Assembly (NCBI GenBank): GCA_000328365.1
Contig: KB311872.1
Coordinates: 882,683-946,682, forward strand
Length of the DNA stretch: 64,000 nucleotides
Origin: Capitella teleta
Lineage: Eukaryota; Annelida; Polychaeta; Capitellidae
Direction of reading: 5' to 3'
This document shows, piece by piece, positions 11,849-25,633 of the stretch; position 1 is the stretch's first letter, and each line of letters starts with the position of its first letter. The notes below the pieces were generated by a model. That model saw only the letters and a list, made by a program, of their open reading frames with translations. It was not told the origin of the DNA and searched no databases. A program made the position numbers and the translations under genes.

Positions 11849-14286
11849 CTTCAGGAAATCGACTGGGCTAGTGTTTATGCCCATGAGACATGTCAGGAAG
11901 CATACACAGTTTTTCGCGTTACATTTTCTGCCCTCTACAATGAACACTTCCCCCTACAAAATAAGCAATCCAAGTATAAAGCCCGTAAATCTTGGCTCTC
12001 TGATGAACTAAAACATCACATAAAAACCAAAAACAAACTCTTTAAGAAATATAAACGCAACCCCACCTTCACAAACGAACAAATCTACAAAAAACATTGC
12101 TCTTTCCTAAAACAATCAATTCGCACAGCTGAAAGAACTCATTACGGTAATCTTCTTCGAGAAAACAAAAGTGACTTGAGGAAATCGTGGACAATTATAA
12201 AAGAAGTGATTAATAAAAACAAGACGATTAAAACAAAGGACAAAATATTAGTAAATGATGAAATAATATCGGATAAATAATTGATAGCGTCCCACTTTAA
12301 CGATTATTTCGTTAATATAGGAGCTGAGTTGGCTGATAAAATCCCACCTAGTGAGGTCAACCCCTTGACATTCATTCATACAAACACGCCAAATTCAATT
12401 ATAATAAAACCAGCAACGATAAATAAAATCACTAATATTGTCACATCTTCTAAAAATAGTAGTCCGGGATGGGATGGAATTAGCATGAAAGTTTTTAAAC
12501 GTTGTCTACCTGCAGTGATGGATCCCATGTTATTCGTCATCAACCTTTCTCTCCAACAAGGGGTATTCCCAACTGAGCTTAAACTAGCCAAAGTAATCCC
12601 AGTTTTTAAAAAAGGCCAGGAAATTTTGATTTGTAACTACAGACCAATATCATTTCTTCTTGCTATTTTCAAAATTCTTGAAAAATTAATGTATTCAAGA
12701 CTAATGTCCTTCATAAAAAGATCCAACCTCCTCTACAGTTATCAATTCGGCTCTCGAGAAAACCATGGAGCTAATATGGTCCTTATTACCATCGTAGATA
12801 GAATACTCCAAGCGCACGAGAGAGATGAAATTGTAATTGGTCTATTTCTTGACTTTCAGAAAGCCTTCGATACTGTCAATCATGAAATATTACTAAATAA
12901 ATTATCTATATATGGGATGAGAGGAGTGGCCCATAAATGGTTAGCTAGCTACCTTAACAAAAGGGACCAACAGGTGTCATTGTTCAGTGGTTCCTCCAGT
13001 AATCAAACTATCTCTCACGGGGTATCTCAGGGTTCCATTCTGGGTCCATTGCTCTTTTTATTGTATGTTAATGATATGGCTAACGTCTCGAACCTACTCT
13101 TCTTTATCCTGTTTGCGGATGACACTAACGTATTAATTTCAGGGCGTGATCTTGATAGTTAATAGATGTAATAAATGCTGAGCTAACAAATCTTGCTACT
13201 TGGCTGAAGGCCAATCAGCTATCAATTAACTATACAAAAACACAATACAGTATTATTATAAAAAAACAAACGTTGTCAATCCACAAAAGCAATTATGCTT
13301 GATGAACATGAAATTTTGAGGGTGAAATCCACTCGCTTTCTTGGGGTTATTCTAAATGAAACACTGAACTGGTCCGAGCATATAAATAATATTCAAAATA
13401 AAATATCCAAAGGAATAGGAATACTCTGCAAAGCCCGTAAAGTATTTGATACCACAACTTGTATAACTCTATACAATGCCTTTATATATCCATACCTATC
13501 ATATTGCATTGAAATATGGGGGGGGGGGGCACATATCCATCTCAACTAGCCACTTTAATAACCATCCAAAAGAAAGCTCTTCGTATCTGTACAAACTCTA
13601 ACTATCGCGCCCACACGGACCCTTTATTTTCCCAGCATTCAATTCTCAAACTTAACCAAATCTACCAATTACAAACACTGATGATCCTCTACAAACACCA
13701 TAGCAATCGTCTCCCGTCTCCTTTTCAGGATTTTTTCACGAAAAACAATATTCTCCACAACGTTGCCACCAGACAGAGCACTTGGTATTCGCTGCCCAGG
13801 TTGCGCTTGACATGCTCATTTCATTCGATTCGGTACAATGACCCTAAAATTTGGAATTCTGCCTTGAGAAACAAAATTTTAATACTTCCTGACGACGCAT
13901 CCATTTCTAGAATTAAAAAAAAAAACTTAAAACGTAAATTCCTTTCTAATATTAAGTCCTGACTTCTAACCTTCTATTCTCCTCTCCTTCCTCCCAACTC
14001 TCTTTCTCTCTTCCTTCTTCTCCCATCTCTTTCTGGGGGTTTTTTATCATCCATTCTTCTTTTCTATATTATATTTTGATTTATTTGGCATTCTTATTTA
14101 TAAACACATTAAGTGAATTACAACTGTAATAGTATATACATGAGGACCCATAGTCCATCTGGGGTCTGCCCTTTTTGGCCAATTTATATTTAATTATCTG
14201 TAAAAATTATCAAATTTGTATCTACTTATTAATATTTTGGTGCCAATAAACTCCTTTTGACTTTGACTTTGACTTTGACTTTGAAT
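11849..14286 (+). mobile_element. CR1/L2-like LINE inserted in the gypsy integrase
   Basis: A 5'-truncated non-LTR retrotransposon. The endonuclease is missing. What remains is the linker (DWASVYAHE, NEHFPLQNK), the reverse transcriptase (SSPGWDGIS, YRPISFL, FLDFQKAFDTVNHEIL, SQGSILGPLLFLLYVNDM, FADDTN) and the C-terminal domain with KIWNSALR. Lesions: an in-frame TAA at 12278, frame changes around 13160-13300, and another in the G-run at 13518-13528. The 3' end is TTTGAC repeated about five times (14255-14284), the microsatellite-type tail of CR1/L2-group elements rather than poly(A). It interrupts the integrase of the surrounding gypsy fossil, so it landed later. Confidence 0.85.
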
Positions 14287-16078
14287 TATCGACTACTAGC
14301 AAGTAATCACGATTCTTGAAGTGGAATAGATCCGCTCCAATTTTCATTCACACAGTGTTTGGATTTTCATGAGGTATCATTGGCTCTGATGGCTCTGATT
14401 TTCAATGTTCCTGACATCTGCTGCACTGGAAAACTAGCGTGTCGATTTCTCTGCTCATTCCGGGCCAGTACATTTGTTCTCTAGCTGCTTGTTTGAATTT
14501 TGACATTCCCATGTGTCCTTCATGAAGACGATTCAGCATTTATGCTCTAAGCGTGTTTGGGGTGATCAGTCTTGGTCCTCTGAATATGAGTCCTTGTTCC
14601 ACAGAGATTCATCTCGTACTACCAAGTAGAGTATGCAATCTGTGGGCACTTGTTTTGGCCAACCGACATTGGCCATTTGCATGAGGCATTGAAGTGTGGT
14701 GTCCCTTTCTGTCTCAGTCTTCAATCTCTGTACATGCGTGTCAGTTGCATGAATTGCACAGACCTGAATCTCTCTGTTGTAGAGTTATTCTTTTTCATGT
14801 GTTAAGATCAATGGAGCATGTGAGAGCATGCCTGCATAAATGTTCTCCTTTCCAGGCAAATATGACACTTGGATGTCATAACACAGGAGTCTCATGCGAA
14901 TTCTTTGAATCCTGGGCAAGCATTCATGAAGAGTTATCAGCATGGTAGCAACAAGGGGTTTGTAGTGTGTGTTGACACATACACGTTTGCCAAAGATGAA
15001 ATCATGAAACTTGATACAACTAAAGGAGATGGCAAGGAGTTCCTTTTCGATGATTGCTGAATTTTGCTGAATTTTGTCGAGTGCTCGAAATGCAAAGCAT
15101 ACCAATAGGTGATTTTGCAGTATAACAGCTGAATCCAAACTGAGAGGTGTCGGTTTGAATTGTTACTGGCTTGTTGACGTCGCAGTACTGGAGCACAGGT
15201 GTGCGGCAAACAAATTCCTTGAGTTGGTTGAATGCTTGCTTGTGATGATTATCCCAGTGCCATTCGGTTGATTTTTTGGTGAGCTGGCGCAAGATGCATG
15301 TTTCTTATGATAGATGAGGAATGAACTTGCCAATGTATCCAATCTTTGCATCAGATCACATGACATCCTTTTTGCAAGTTGGCTCTTGCATGTCTAGGAT
15401 TGCTTTGATATTCTTGTTTCCAGATTTCAGTCTGTCTTGTGTGATTGTGTGGCCTACATAGTTCACTTCAGTCCTGCTGATTGCACACTTGACTCTGTTG
15501 ATTTTTAGGCCAACTTTGTGAATACTTTGGAAGACTTTGTGTAATCCCAAGTCGTGCTCTTCTTGGGTTTCACCTTGTACAAGAATGTCATCTACTACGA
15601 CCTGTACTCCATCTAGACCTTTGAGGATCGACATCATTGTCTCGTTGAAGGCGTCTCCAGAAGTGTTGATTCCAAAGGGTAATCTTGTGAACCTGTATCT
15701 TCCCCAAGGTGTATTGAATGTGCATAGTTGTAAACTTTCGTGGTCCAGTTCAATTTGCCAAAATCTCGCATTGGCGCCGAGTGTGCTGAAGTATTTTGCA
15801 CCATGTATGCGGGCACTGATGTCATCAATGGTGGTGGTTGGGTGTTGAGCACAAAGAACTGCATTGTTGAGCTTTGTAGGGTCGATGCAAATTCTGATAT
15901 TATTTGGTTTGCGAACCACTGTCATACTGTTCACCCACCTGGTTGGTTCTTCTTGCCGAACAATTGCACCTATTTTCATCATTCTATCCAGTTCTTTTTT
16001 TCACATCATCTCGGATGGCGTGTGAAATGCGTCTCGGAAGATCAATGTGCAGTTGTACATTGGGATCTAAATGAAGGT

Positions 16079-16190
16079 GATACAGTAGGCTAACGAACAG
16101 TGCTGGATCAAAAAAAAAGTGTTCGTAGTTCGGGGTGTTTGTTAGTCAAGGTTGGGTAAAATTAGGTCACAATGGTAACTCATTCTAGCT
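16079..16190 (+). mobile_element. pogo/Tigger-like MITE remnant, copy 2
   Basis: Starts TACAGTAGGCTAACGAAC, then GTGCTGGATC, an A-run, GTGTTCGTAGTTCGG and TTAGTCAAGGTTGGGTAAAA. This is the reverse complement of the sequence at 8735-8874 with about 10% differences. It sits between the gypsy RT region and the LINE fragment that follows. Confidence 0.6.
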
Positions 16191-16239
16191 TTGCATCAAT
16201 TCAGCAATCAGCAATAACAGCAATGAAGTATAATGTTTA

Positions 16240-17229
<990 letters not shown>

Positions 17230-17650
17230 GTATGCACTGCATGCAGTTTTTTTTTTTTTTTTTTTTTTACATGCATGCATGCATGCATTGCAAGATTTGC
17301 CATATGCAGGGCATAACTCTTTTCTGCTGAATGAATGTGTGAGTCCACAATTCTAGCATTTTGGTTCATCAGCCTCTGACTGTTGCTTCTGATTCGGTTT
17401 CTTCCACGTCTGTTGTTTGTGTGGGTTGCTTTGCTTGTGACCCTTGATTGCATGCACTTGGGATGCTGAAGGTGTAGGCTGAGACACTTGCTGAGCACTT
17501 AATTCTGCTAACTTGCAAATGTCAACACATTTCTCAAGTGTCAGGTTGTCCGTTTGGAGTAAACGTGCTCGAGTTCTGTTCCTGCTGTATTGTTTCAGAT
17601 TCCGGCCCTCAAGAGGAAGAAGCGAGTGAGTTGGTACAAATTAAGAGAAG

Positions 17651-19234
17651 GTTGTCATAGAGCTGTGTCTCCCTAAGAGGGTACAATTGTTTTATTTATT
17701 AAATTTCGTGCATGTTATCAAAGTTTACATGCAATAGCATAGCAGGACACTGAGGACAGGCATAGCCAATGTAATTAAACTGGCCAGTGGCTGTTTGGGA
17801 CATGAAGAATGCCTCGAATTGGGCACTCGGGGCCGTTATGAGCGGCAAATGCCCATTCTGCCTTTATTCAAATTCTATGCACTACATCTTTTATTGCATG
17901 AGTGCCGCTTCTGGTCGTTTTGGGCATCACAATTGGTAGTCTCAAATTCTTTGGTGCAATGGCGGCTGGCTAACTCAGGTGGTCGCAACCGCTTTTCTTT
18001 ACCATAACATGTAGCCTTGGAAGTTACATTATAGGCAGCCACTATTATGTTATGGAGTGACATTCACCAAATACTCACGACTCAATTGCTAAATTGGAAT
18101 CTAAAGTAACACATGCCAAAATGTTCATCACGCGTGTTCTCGCTTTTTATGTACGGCGAAAGCGAATTCCCGGAAAAATTGACATTGGGTTCGTTGCATT
18201 TGTTTACAGTTGAGATGCTTCTCAAACTTGAGCGATAATAGGCTATATCCCCCATTTGGCTATGCTTCTAATACGCTCACGTTAAGCCCACAAGTGTGCC
18301 TGAAATATCCGTTTGCATAAATGCACTACATTATAGGCACATATCGGATCCATTTAGAGCCATAGCGCGTGCTCGTTGAGAGCCATTGCAATCATTGCAC
18401 ACATAGGAATACACTCAATAGAACCGTTATATAATTAGTTTAAACATTGCACCTCTTACGAACGATTTATTCGAGCGATCGAGGCTACAAATAAGAAAAT
18501 GCGATTTTTTTTCGAAAGGATGACGCTTTGGCTAATTCACCATTTTGTGTTTACATCACATGATCCTGTCATGTGACTTCTTCAACAACAATAAGACGTG
18601 GTCGCACATGTGTCTGTTTATCAATAATGAAATACGTTCGCAAGCACATTAAATCGTTGTCACCAGAGTTTAATGTTAACTTTAAAGGTAACGATGAGAG
18701 AGAAGCCAATTCAGTGCTATGTTATCTGCCTGTCACCGATTGTGAAGTTGATGACGGCAAAAACGTAGGAAAACATCCAGCATGTTCAGCTTCCCCCAGA
18801 ATCATAACGGTCATAATGTTTACGACATCTATGGTCATAACGTTAGGTGCCCAGGAAACGTGCTATTGTTTACATCTTTTGCGCATGCTCACAACACCGG
18901 AAACTCACAACCCGAGCGCTCTCGGCCGGCGATGTTATTATTGCCAACTTTATTGTGTTTTAAGTAACTTGAACTCTTGTTACATCATCAGGTATTGGTA
19001 ACACATAAGTTATACCCATTTCGGCCATCTCGGGTCATTCGATTCGACGATCCCCTCTCAATAATAAACCACAATGTGCGCTATTGGGGCGACAATGCCA
19101 AACTGTAACTGATAATCAGATCAGTTACACTTGTGGAATTACGCTCACGTTACTCATTTACTGAAACAGTGAATGCAAGACACGCTGAATGACCGATGCG
19201 TATGTCCATCTTCATTTTATATTTCTCACTTCAG
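17651..19234. other. No recognised gene
   Basis: Mixed sequence with no domain-bearing frame. An ATG-started stretch at 18629 ends in a plausible donor (AAAG then gtaacg at about 18690), but its phase does not match the exon at 19235, so it is not annotated. Upstream exons of the small gene at 19235 may lie here. Confidence 0.4.
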
Positions 19235-19563
19235 AAAACACCGTCAAATCATCCCGGTGACCCTTGATATGAAAAAGAAGGCATTGGCTCAATTGTACAA
19301 AGAACAAGCCAACTTGGATCTCCTATCCTCCCCTTACCTCTCAAAGGTTTGTTGATTTCATAAGTTTTCATCCCTCGAATCTCTCTTCACTATTGAATCT
19401 TTTTCAGGAGGAGGAAGAGTGCATGAATGAGAATGTTATCGAACCCAGGATGCGAGCAAAATTTACAGAAATGAATGAACAGAGGAAGGAAGAAAGAATG
19501 TTCAAACACCATTATATGGAAAACCATTTAGAACATTTGAATGTGCTCAAGAAATGGGAATGA
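19235..19563 (+). CDS. 3' exons of a small helical protein
   Basis: Two exons, 19235-19346 and 19408-19563, with good acceptor and donor sites and phase 0 between them, end in TGA and are followed by AATAAA at about 19588. The 89 readable residues are charged and helical (MKKKALAQLYKEQANLDLL, then an EEEE run, then a region rich in E, K, M and H). Such short helical chains are common among ciliary microtubule inner proteins, but I do not recognise the family and make no assignment. The 5' part is missing: the first exon needs two bases from an upstream exon, unless the internal ATG near 19270 is used. Confidence 0.5.
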
Positions 19564-19615
19564 ATGTCACTTCAGTTCAATTGTTCAATAAAAAAACATT
19601 TTTCCGCATCTGATT

Positions 19616-19785
19616 CCAGATATTTTCAGTTACAATGGCTACTGATATTGATATTGCTTGATATTTTCGTATTGCTTATTTTACCATTCGACAGAACAAT
19701 GTTTTTGCCACAAAAATATCAATATCAGTAACCATGGTAACTGTTAAAGCCGACTAAGAAAATATCTGCAATCGAATGTGTCCCA
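19616..19785. mobile_element. Hairpin-type MITE or inverted repeat
   Basis: The left arm CAGATATTTTCAGTTACAAT...TACTGATATTGATATT returns as its reverse complement on the right (AATATCAATATCAGTAACCATGGTAACTG...AAAATATCTG). Arms are about 40-55 bases around a spacer of roughly 60. No coding capacity. It sits just past the poly(A) site of the small gene. Confidence 0.6.
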
Positions 19786-22380
19786 AGTGAAAATTGTTTT
19801 GTTGCTAGCCTAATGGAGAAGACAAGCTGTGAACTGAATACCAGGAGAAAAACACCACTGACCCAGCAGTCAACCCTTCTGCCACTCTGAGAAATGAGTT
19901 GCAGGCTTGCAGTGCAATTTACAATGTATATGAATTTAACTAATTTGTTGAACCTATTGGATTTTATTACAATATGGAGCTGAGGAATAGATTGATATCA
20001 GATGCACTGTTCGATCATGATTTTAAAGAAAAAAATTGATATTGCTCGCCAGTAAGAACTAAGAAATATTGATCGATATCTATATCAGTCATATATTGAG
20101 CCCATCCCTAATTGTGAGGGTAATATCCCATGTACTATGCTTAGGATTAGGGTAGGGTTACCCGAAAAATAAATCACGCTCAAGTTATTTTACTGGTCTC
20201 CAGAACAATAGCCATTACCCAATTTAATTTTAATGGTATAATGCACACCATGACAGAAATATCTCTTCTTGACAAGCCTGTTGACCGAATATAGGGTATG
20301 TAGGTAATAATATATGCTGCAGGCAACACCAGCAAAGCTGACATTGAAATACATGCATATTTATTTGCTTAGTTGGCAGCACAAAATGCATGTTCTCATA
20401 ACATGTACATTCTTGGTATTTTGCGGTATTTCGCAATTTTCTCCCCCAAAACAATTATGCAATCGAAGTGAATATATAGGTTGCCCTGCCTCTATTGGTA
20501 ATTGACATAAATATGAACGAAACCTCAAATGGCATCTGACCGTAATTTTTCCTTCACTGAAGCGCCTCCTGTGATCATCATCGTCAGTGGTAGAATTGGT
20601 GGACTCACTTGAAAATTACACCATCTCTCAAATACATGTAATGAAGCATGTTAGGAATATAAATTCGTGTACCACAAATGAAAAGTGTGTTATTATCTGA
20701 AAATCCAAACAACAATAAACAATTTACAACAATTGAAGCAACGCAATGTCAACAAGTTTAAGTCCATTTCCCCAGTGGAAAATCTGGTTCAGCCAACTAT
20801 ACAGGAAAAGCAGATTGTGAGCTCACAATTCTCCCAAAATAATTTGCAAATTTGGTTAGTAATCAAAAGTCAAGATTTCAAGAATGAGATACCCTGTCTC
20901 ATCAGCTATATGATGTTGTGTACAAGTATTTGCCATCCATCTCTCCTCAAAGTTAATGGATATTTTCTGTGAATGATCATAGATGTCTCTACATGTATAG
21001 TAATTAACAGAGGATCAGCGATGCCCGCAATGCTTGAAGCCCTAGTTCTAGTATTACTCCTCACTTCAGTGGAGCAGCTGGTCGCTTCTAGCGATTACAA
21101 TAGCGGAGATAGTCAGTCTTCTTAGTTCTTTACTACAGTACATGCAACTATTTCTGTGCGCTAAGAGTTGGCCATCAAGAGATTCAAGAGTCAATTGATT
21201 TGCTATCTTGCACGCCGACAACATTTCACGCACGTCAGTTCCAAGATCTTCCCCAAAAATCTGCCTGCGAAAAAGATTGGGTTACATGTACAGGCCTTGA
21301 CATAAGAGTGAAAAAATGATCCCCCAGAAGTGACAAGGCAATCGATTATTTTTATACTGCAGTGTGTAACAGTTTTTTTGGTATTTTGATTTATCAATAA
21401 AATATTATATTTAATAATAAAAATAGTTCATAATTATGCAGGTTTTATTGTGGGCATTAAGGCCCCTTAATAAAACCCTTAATAATCATGTATACATCCC
21501 ATTGTTAATTCTTAGGTGTATTGGAAGACAAGAAGTCTGAATACAACATTTCATCATATTTTCTTGCTGTAGTATACAATGTCAGCTCAGCCATGCCCAA
21601 ATCATGGACTGAATCCGAAAGTACAAGGGCTGAAACCATAACTGTTTTGGCGCGTCACACTTCTGCTTGCAGTACGGTGCACACCTAGCAGCGTGCAGGA
21701 AGCAGACAAATTTTAGGCGCTTGAAAACTGAAAGTCAAGGCGCCCAATGAAACGACGACCGCTCTAGCTCGATCGAGCGCCTCTCTCGTCGAGGCCCATG
21801 TATTTTAAGAGCATACAAATTTTTTATGTACAATTGTGCACTTTGAAAAATAGGAATATCGGTAAATATTATTATTGGTAGAGATTGAGAATTCAATTTA
21901 TAAACAGTTTGTCAGTCATTGCTTTATTAAACATGAAAAACAGGACGACCTTGTTCTAAGATTGACGATACGGAACAATGATTGAAAAGAGCAAAACCAT
22001 GATTGTTTGAGTATGGAGAGTTGCACCAAACAAACCACTTATATAAATATAATACAGTCAAACATGTTATAAAAAGCAACTTAATCCAAGTGCTCTAATT
22101 ATCCTAACATGACAAAGGATCAAACAAAACATTCAGTCATAAAATGTACAAAACAGCAAAACCATTCTTACCTTTCATATGAGCCAAATATTAAATTATG
22201 TAATACAAACGATTGATAGATAAAACACTGAGCATTATGAGCTAAATGAAAAGTCTATAATTATGATAAAAGAACTTAAAAACCTCACACCTGAGTGGAA
22301 GCTTAGAGATCAGAGGAAGAGGAGATTGGTAATTCGGTGAACATTATTAGCTGCAGCAGTCCTCAAAAAACAAACACAAT
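19786..22380. other. No recognised gene
   Basis: AT-rich intergenic DNA. The right end includes the KMT5A 3' UTR: AATAAA on the minus strand falls near 21920. No domain or splice-supported frame was found in the rest. Confidence 0.45.
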
Positions 22381-23601
22381 TCACAGATTCAACCAAGGGT
22401 GAGCGCGTAAAGACTCGGCACTTCGATCACCATAATCATAGAGCAGCTCCTCTCCTTCTTCAATATCCTGTTTAGCCACGAGAATTAGATACGGACGGTC
22501 TGCAATGACAACAGGTTTTGTTGCACAGTTGCCATGGCGACTATGGTTCAAGAGGCGCCCAAGTCGGCCAGATTCAGCGGTAGCATCAACACTGTAGAAA
22601 GAATAATTGTCAAATGGGGAAAGACTTGAATAATATGAATACACATACCAGTAGGTTTGATTGCCACAACGGAAGTAATACATGTAGCAACCTATGTCTG
22701 GGTTTTTGTTGTATTCGGTCTCCCGGTTTCTAGCCGTCTTCAGATCAACCAAATCTCCTGCGTACTCCACAACAAAGTCTCCACGCCGGAAAGGTTTGCA
22801 GGCCACAACACCTCTTCCCTTCCCAACAAATTCCACAACCTGTGAAGATTCAATTCAAATGAATTGGTTCTATATCGCAATGAGGAGAGATACAAACCTC
22901 CAAACCTTCCTCTCGCTTCTGCAAGATCGCTTCTTCTAACGACGACTGCTTCTCTTTCTGCATTATTATGTGATATCAAATCAATCAATAGAGAGACAAG
23001 CGCACCTTCATCATAGCTGCAGTCATGCGATTACTCCTGCGCACAGGGAAAAAGTCGGTCATCAGGTGACTTTGGCATGATTTTGATCTGTCAGAGAAGA
23101 AAAAAAAAAACGACTATTATACCCTAATAACAATAATGTTGTAAGCCATACTGGTCTTTGGAGTGGGTCTTGGTGCTTTTACTCCGAGATGACGCTTTTG
23201 GAAGTTTTGGTTTTGCGTCTGCATTCTGTGCCTTGCGCCGTTTGCCCTTCACTTTTGGTTTAGGCTGCGTCTGTGTCGTCATTCTACTGATGAAGCCCAA
23301 AAATGAAATGAGTAAGCCAGTAAAACACTGCTGTCTTGCAAGAATATCAGAAACATACATGGTTAATTTCAGGCCGCCCCTTTCAACATCATCAGAACGG
23401 CAGATCACAGGCTTGCGTTCCACCTTGACAGGAGATTCTTCAGTAGTGATCGTTTCTAGACAGAAAGACACAGAATGCAATACAGACGTCAAGTTGAGGG
23501 GTCGATCGATAAAAAGACTTACCTTTGCAAGATAAATCATGTGGTGAGCTTGGTCGATAAAATTTCTCTCTGTGAGTCCCTTGGGTTAGAATATCAGCCA
23601 T
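22381..23601 (-). CDS. KMT5A: Histone H4 lysine-20 monomethyltransferase
   Basis: Seven exons on the minus strand: 23601-23523, 23455-23359, 23286-23152, 23087-23006, 22957-22898, 22839-22649 and 22591-22381, all in phase, giving 284 residues. The N-terminal half is basic and low in order (KGKRRKAQ, a lysine/serine-rich tract). Next comes SHLMTDFFPVRRSNR, equivalent to the PCNA-interacting degron (TD motif plus basic residues) that directs CRL4-Cdt2 destruction of human SET8. The SET domain fills the C-terminal half: GKGRGVVACKPFRRGDFVVEY, YMYYF, TYCVDAT, GRLLNHSRHGNC and EGEELLYDYGDR, with the short WLNL end typical of this enzyme. It is shorter than the human protein (about 350-390) only in the N-terminal region. 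It lies head-to-head with SBNO about 2 kb away. Confidence 0.95.
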
Positions 23602-25633
23602 TTTTCTCTGAGAACAAAATATTAGAAATTCTAGAACCTAAGATCATACAATAAGAATCTTAAGAATATCATGATAATGAATACTATTTATTGAATGTGC
23701 TCATATGTTGATATGATCGAATCAATGAATGATGATAAATGAAAACAAACTGAAACTCGGGAAAATATATCCACACATCAGCCAACACTTGAACACAGGC
23801 CTTGCAGTGATGAATTAACAATATTTAACTAGATAATACATAACAAGTTATGTTAGTATGTTGATCGCAGATCATAGGAACGTCAGAGACAATTTTCAAA
23901 TAATTCAACAGCTGCATTGAAATGCTTTGATTGAAGTTATAATATCGCTCAGCGTCTGATAAGTTACTTGACCATAAATAGGAGTGAGTTGCCAACATCA
24001 GGTAATTGAAACACATTAATTCGATCAAATTTTTGATTTCATGAAATATTTCGTTACCAGTTCAACCCAAATCGATCAAAAATGTGATAATATTGGAGAT
24101 CAGTCAAATAATAGTGTTCTCAGTGATCCCTTTAACAGCCAGTTATTTAAAAAACATCGACGCTCCTGATTGGTCAAATTTGATCACGTGTGTAAAATTT
24201 GGAAAGCCCAAAGTGGTATCGCACAAACAGAAAAAACACACAGTTCCCTCTTCATTATTTCCTCCACCCGACGGAGGGTCTAATCCGCAGATTAATAGAC
24301 CAATGTAAAAATTAACGGATTAAATAACTAGAATAATTATATGATTATCAGTTGAAATAAAAATATCAATCTTAATCGTGCAAGAACTCCCTCTCAAAAA
24401 GAGTGTCTATTCAGGACTTAATCGATCGCTTTTTTGTTTGTTTGTTTTTTTTTTTTTTTTTTGTTTTTTTTTTTGCACCATATCCTATTTCAAAATTGCG
24501 TTGTACGTACAGTCTTTTGAGATAAAAAAAATCGCATAGTGATGCTCGTAGCTGTACCTTAATATCTTCGTTTAAACCCCAACTGACCTGTAGTTTAAAC
24601 AAGCAAATCAAAGTTTTGTGGATCTTGCAAATATTCAACACAAATAAAATAAGCATAGGCTATCCTGGTGGCCATTTTATATACTTTGTGGCCAAAAGGA
24701 TATTTTGAATGTGTTTTCAATCAGTTTGTGATATATGCCGTGTACCAGTGACATCATAATCATACCAGAATAAGGAAAATGAAAAGAAAATGAAAAGAAA
24801 AAGCAGAACACAGAAAAGGTTCCTTTTGACACAAAAGAGCAACATTGCTAATTTTGCGGGGAAAGAATTAATAATAATACAATAATAATAACAGAACAGA
24901 GTAAATTTGGAGTATTTTGCTACATGTATTAATACAGAATGATGAATTGATTTTATTTTTTATTTTTTATTTATTATTATTATTTTTGTTTTCATTGGAA
25001 ATAATGTGTGCGATCAAAGAACTCAGAGACTAAGAATGTCGTCATTCTATCTCCCAATTGTAACCACTCAAATTAACAGTGCCACTCACGCAACGAAAGA
25101 CGCAGACATGCCAATAAATTGTTGGAATCCATCTGAACGAACATGTACCTGTAAATAACTTACCCAATTTCAGAGGCGGGCTTGATTAGCCAAAGTGTGT
25201 TTTTAATAATGCTCTGACTGGTTTCTTTGAATTTCTACCCGTTCGTGTGTACGCAGTGGATCGTTAACTGTAATGAGTCCGAGACACATGTTGACGTTAC
25301 ATGAATATAGGGGAACTTTTAACTATTCATCTTCACATTGAGGTAGGCCTACCACTATTAATAATTACTTGTCCCCTGTAAATTATTCTTACAGTTAAAC
25401 GTGCTTGAGGAAATATTTTAACCTTGTGAATAATTTAACCAGCTTCACAATGGACACCTTTTAAAAGTTTAAACTACCGTTGGCGTGAGAAAAATTTCCG
25501 TTAAAAACAGCCGCCCAGAAACTGACAACGCCACATCGCATTAGTCGATACCTCAGCTGGCTTTCCTTAACAGAGGTTACATGAGGAAATTGAGCAATGG
25601 AAATAAAATCGTGCTCTGCGATCTCACAGTAAA
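23602..25633. promoter_or_regulatory. Divergent KMT5A/SBNO intergenic region
   Basis: Two kilobases between the start codons of KMT5A (minus) and SBNO (plus) must hold both promoters. There are T-rich tracts at 24430-24475 and an AATAAT-type low-complexity patch near 24870. No TATA box or obvious CpG-rich core can be picked out by eye. Confidence 0.4.

Noticed and set aside
18573-19001. Reading frame of 142 codons
   Set aside because: No domain and no splice link to the exon at 19235: the possible donor near 18690 is in the wrong phase.
24255-24305. GGAGGGTCTAATCCGCAGATTAA as a third pogo-like end
   Set aside because: The resemblance to the 52194 terminus is only partial, there is no matching second end and no TA-CAG start.
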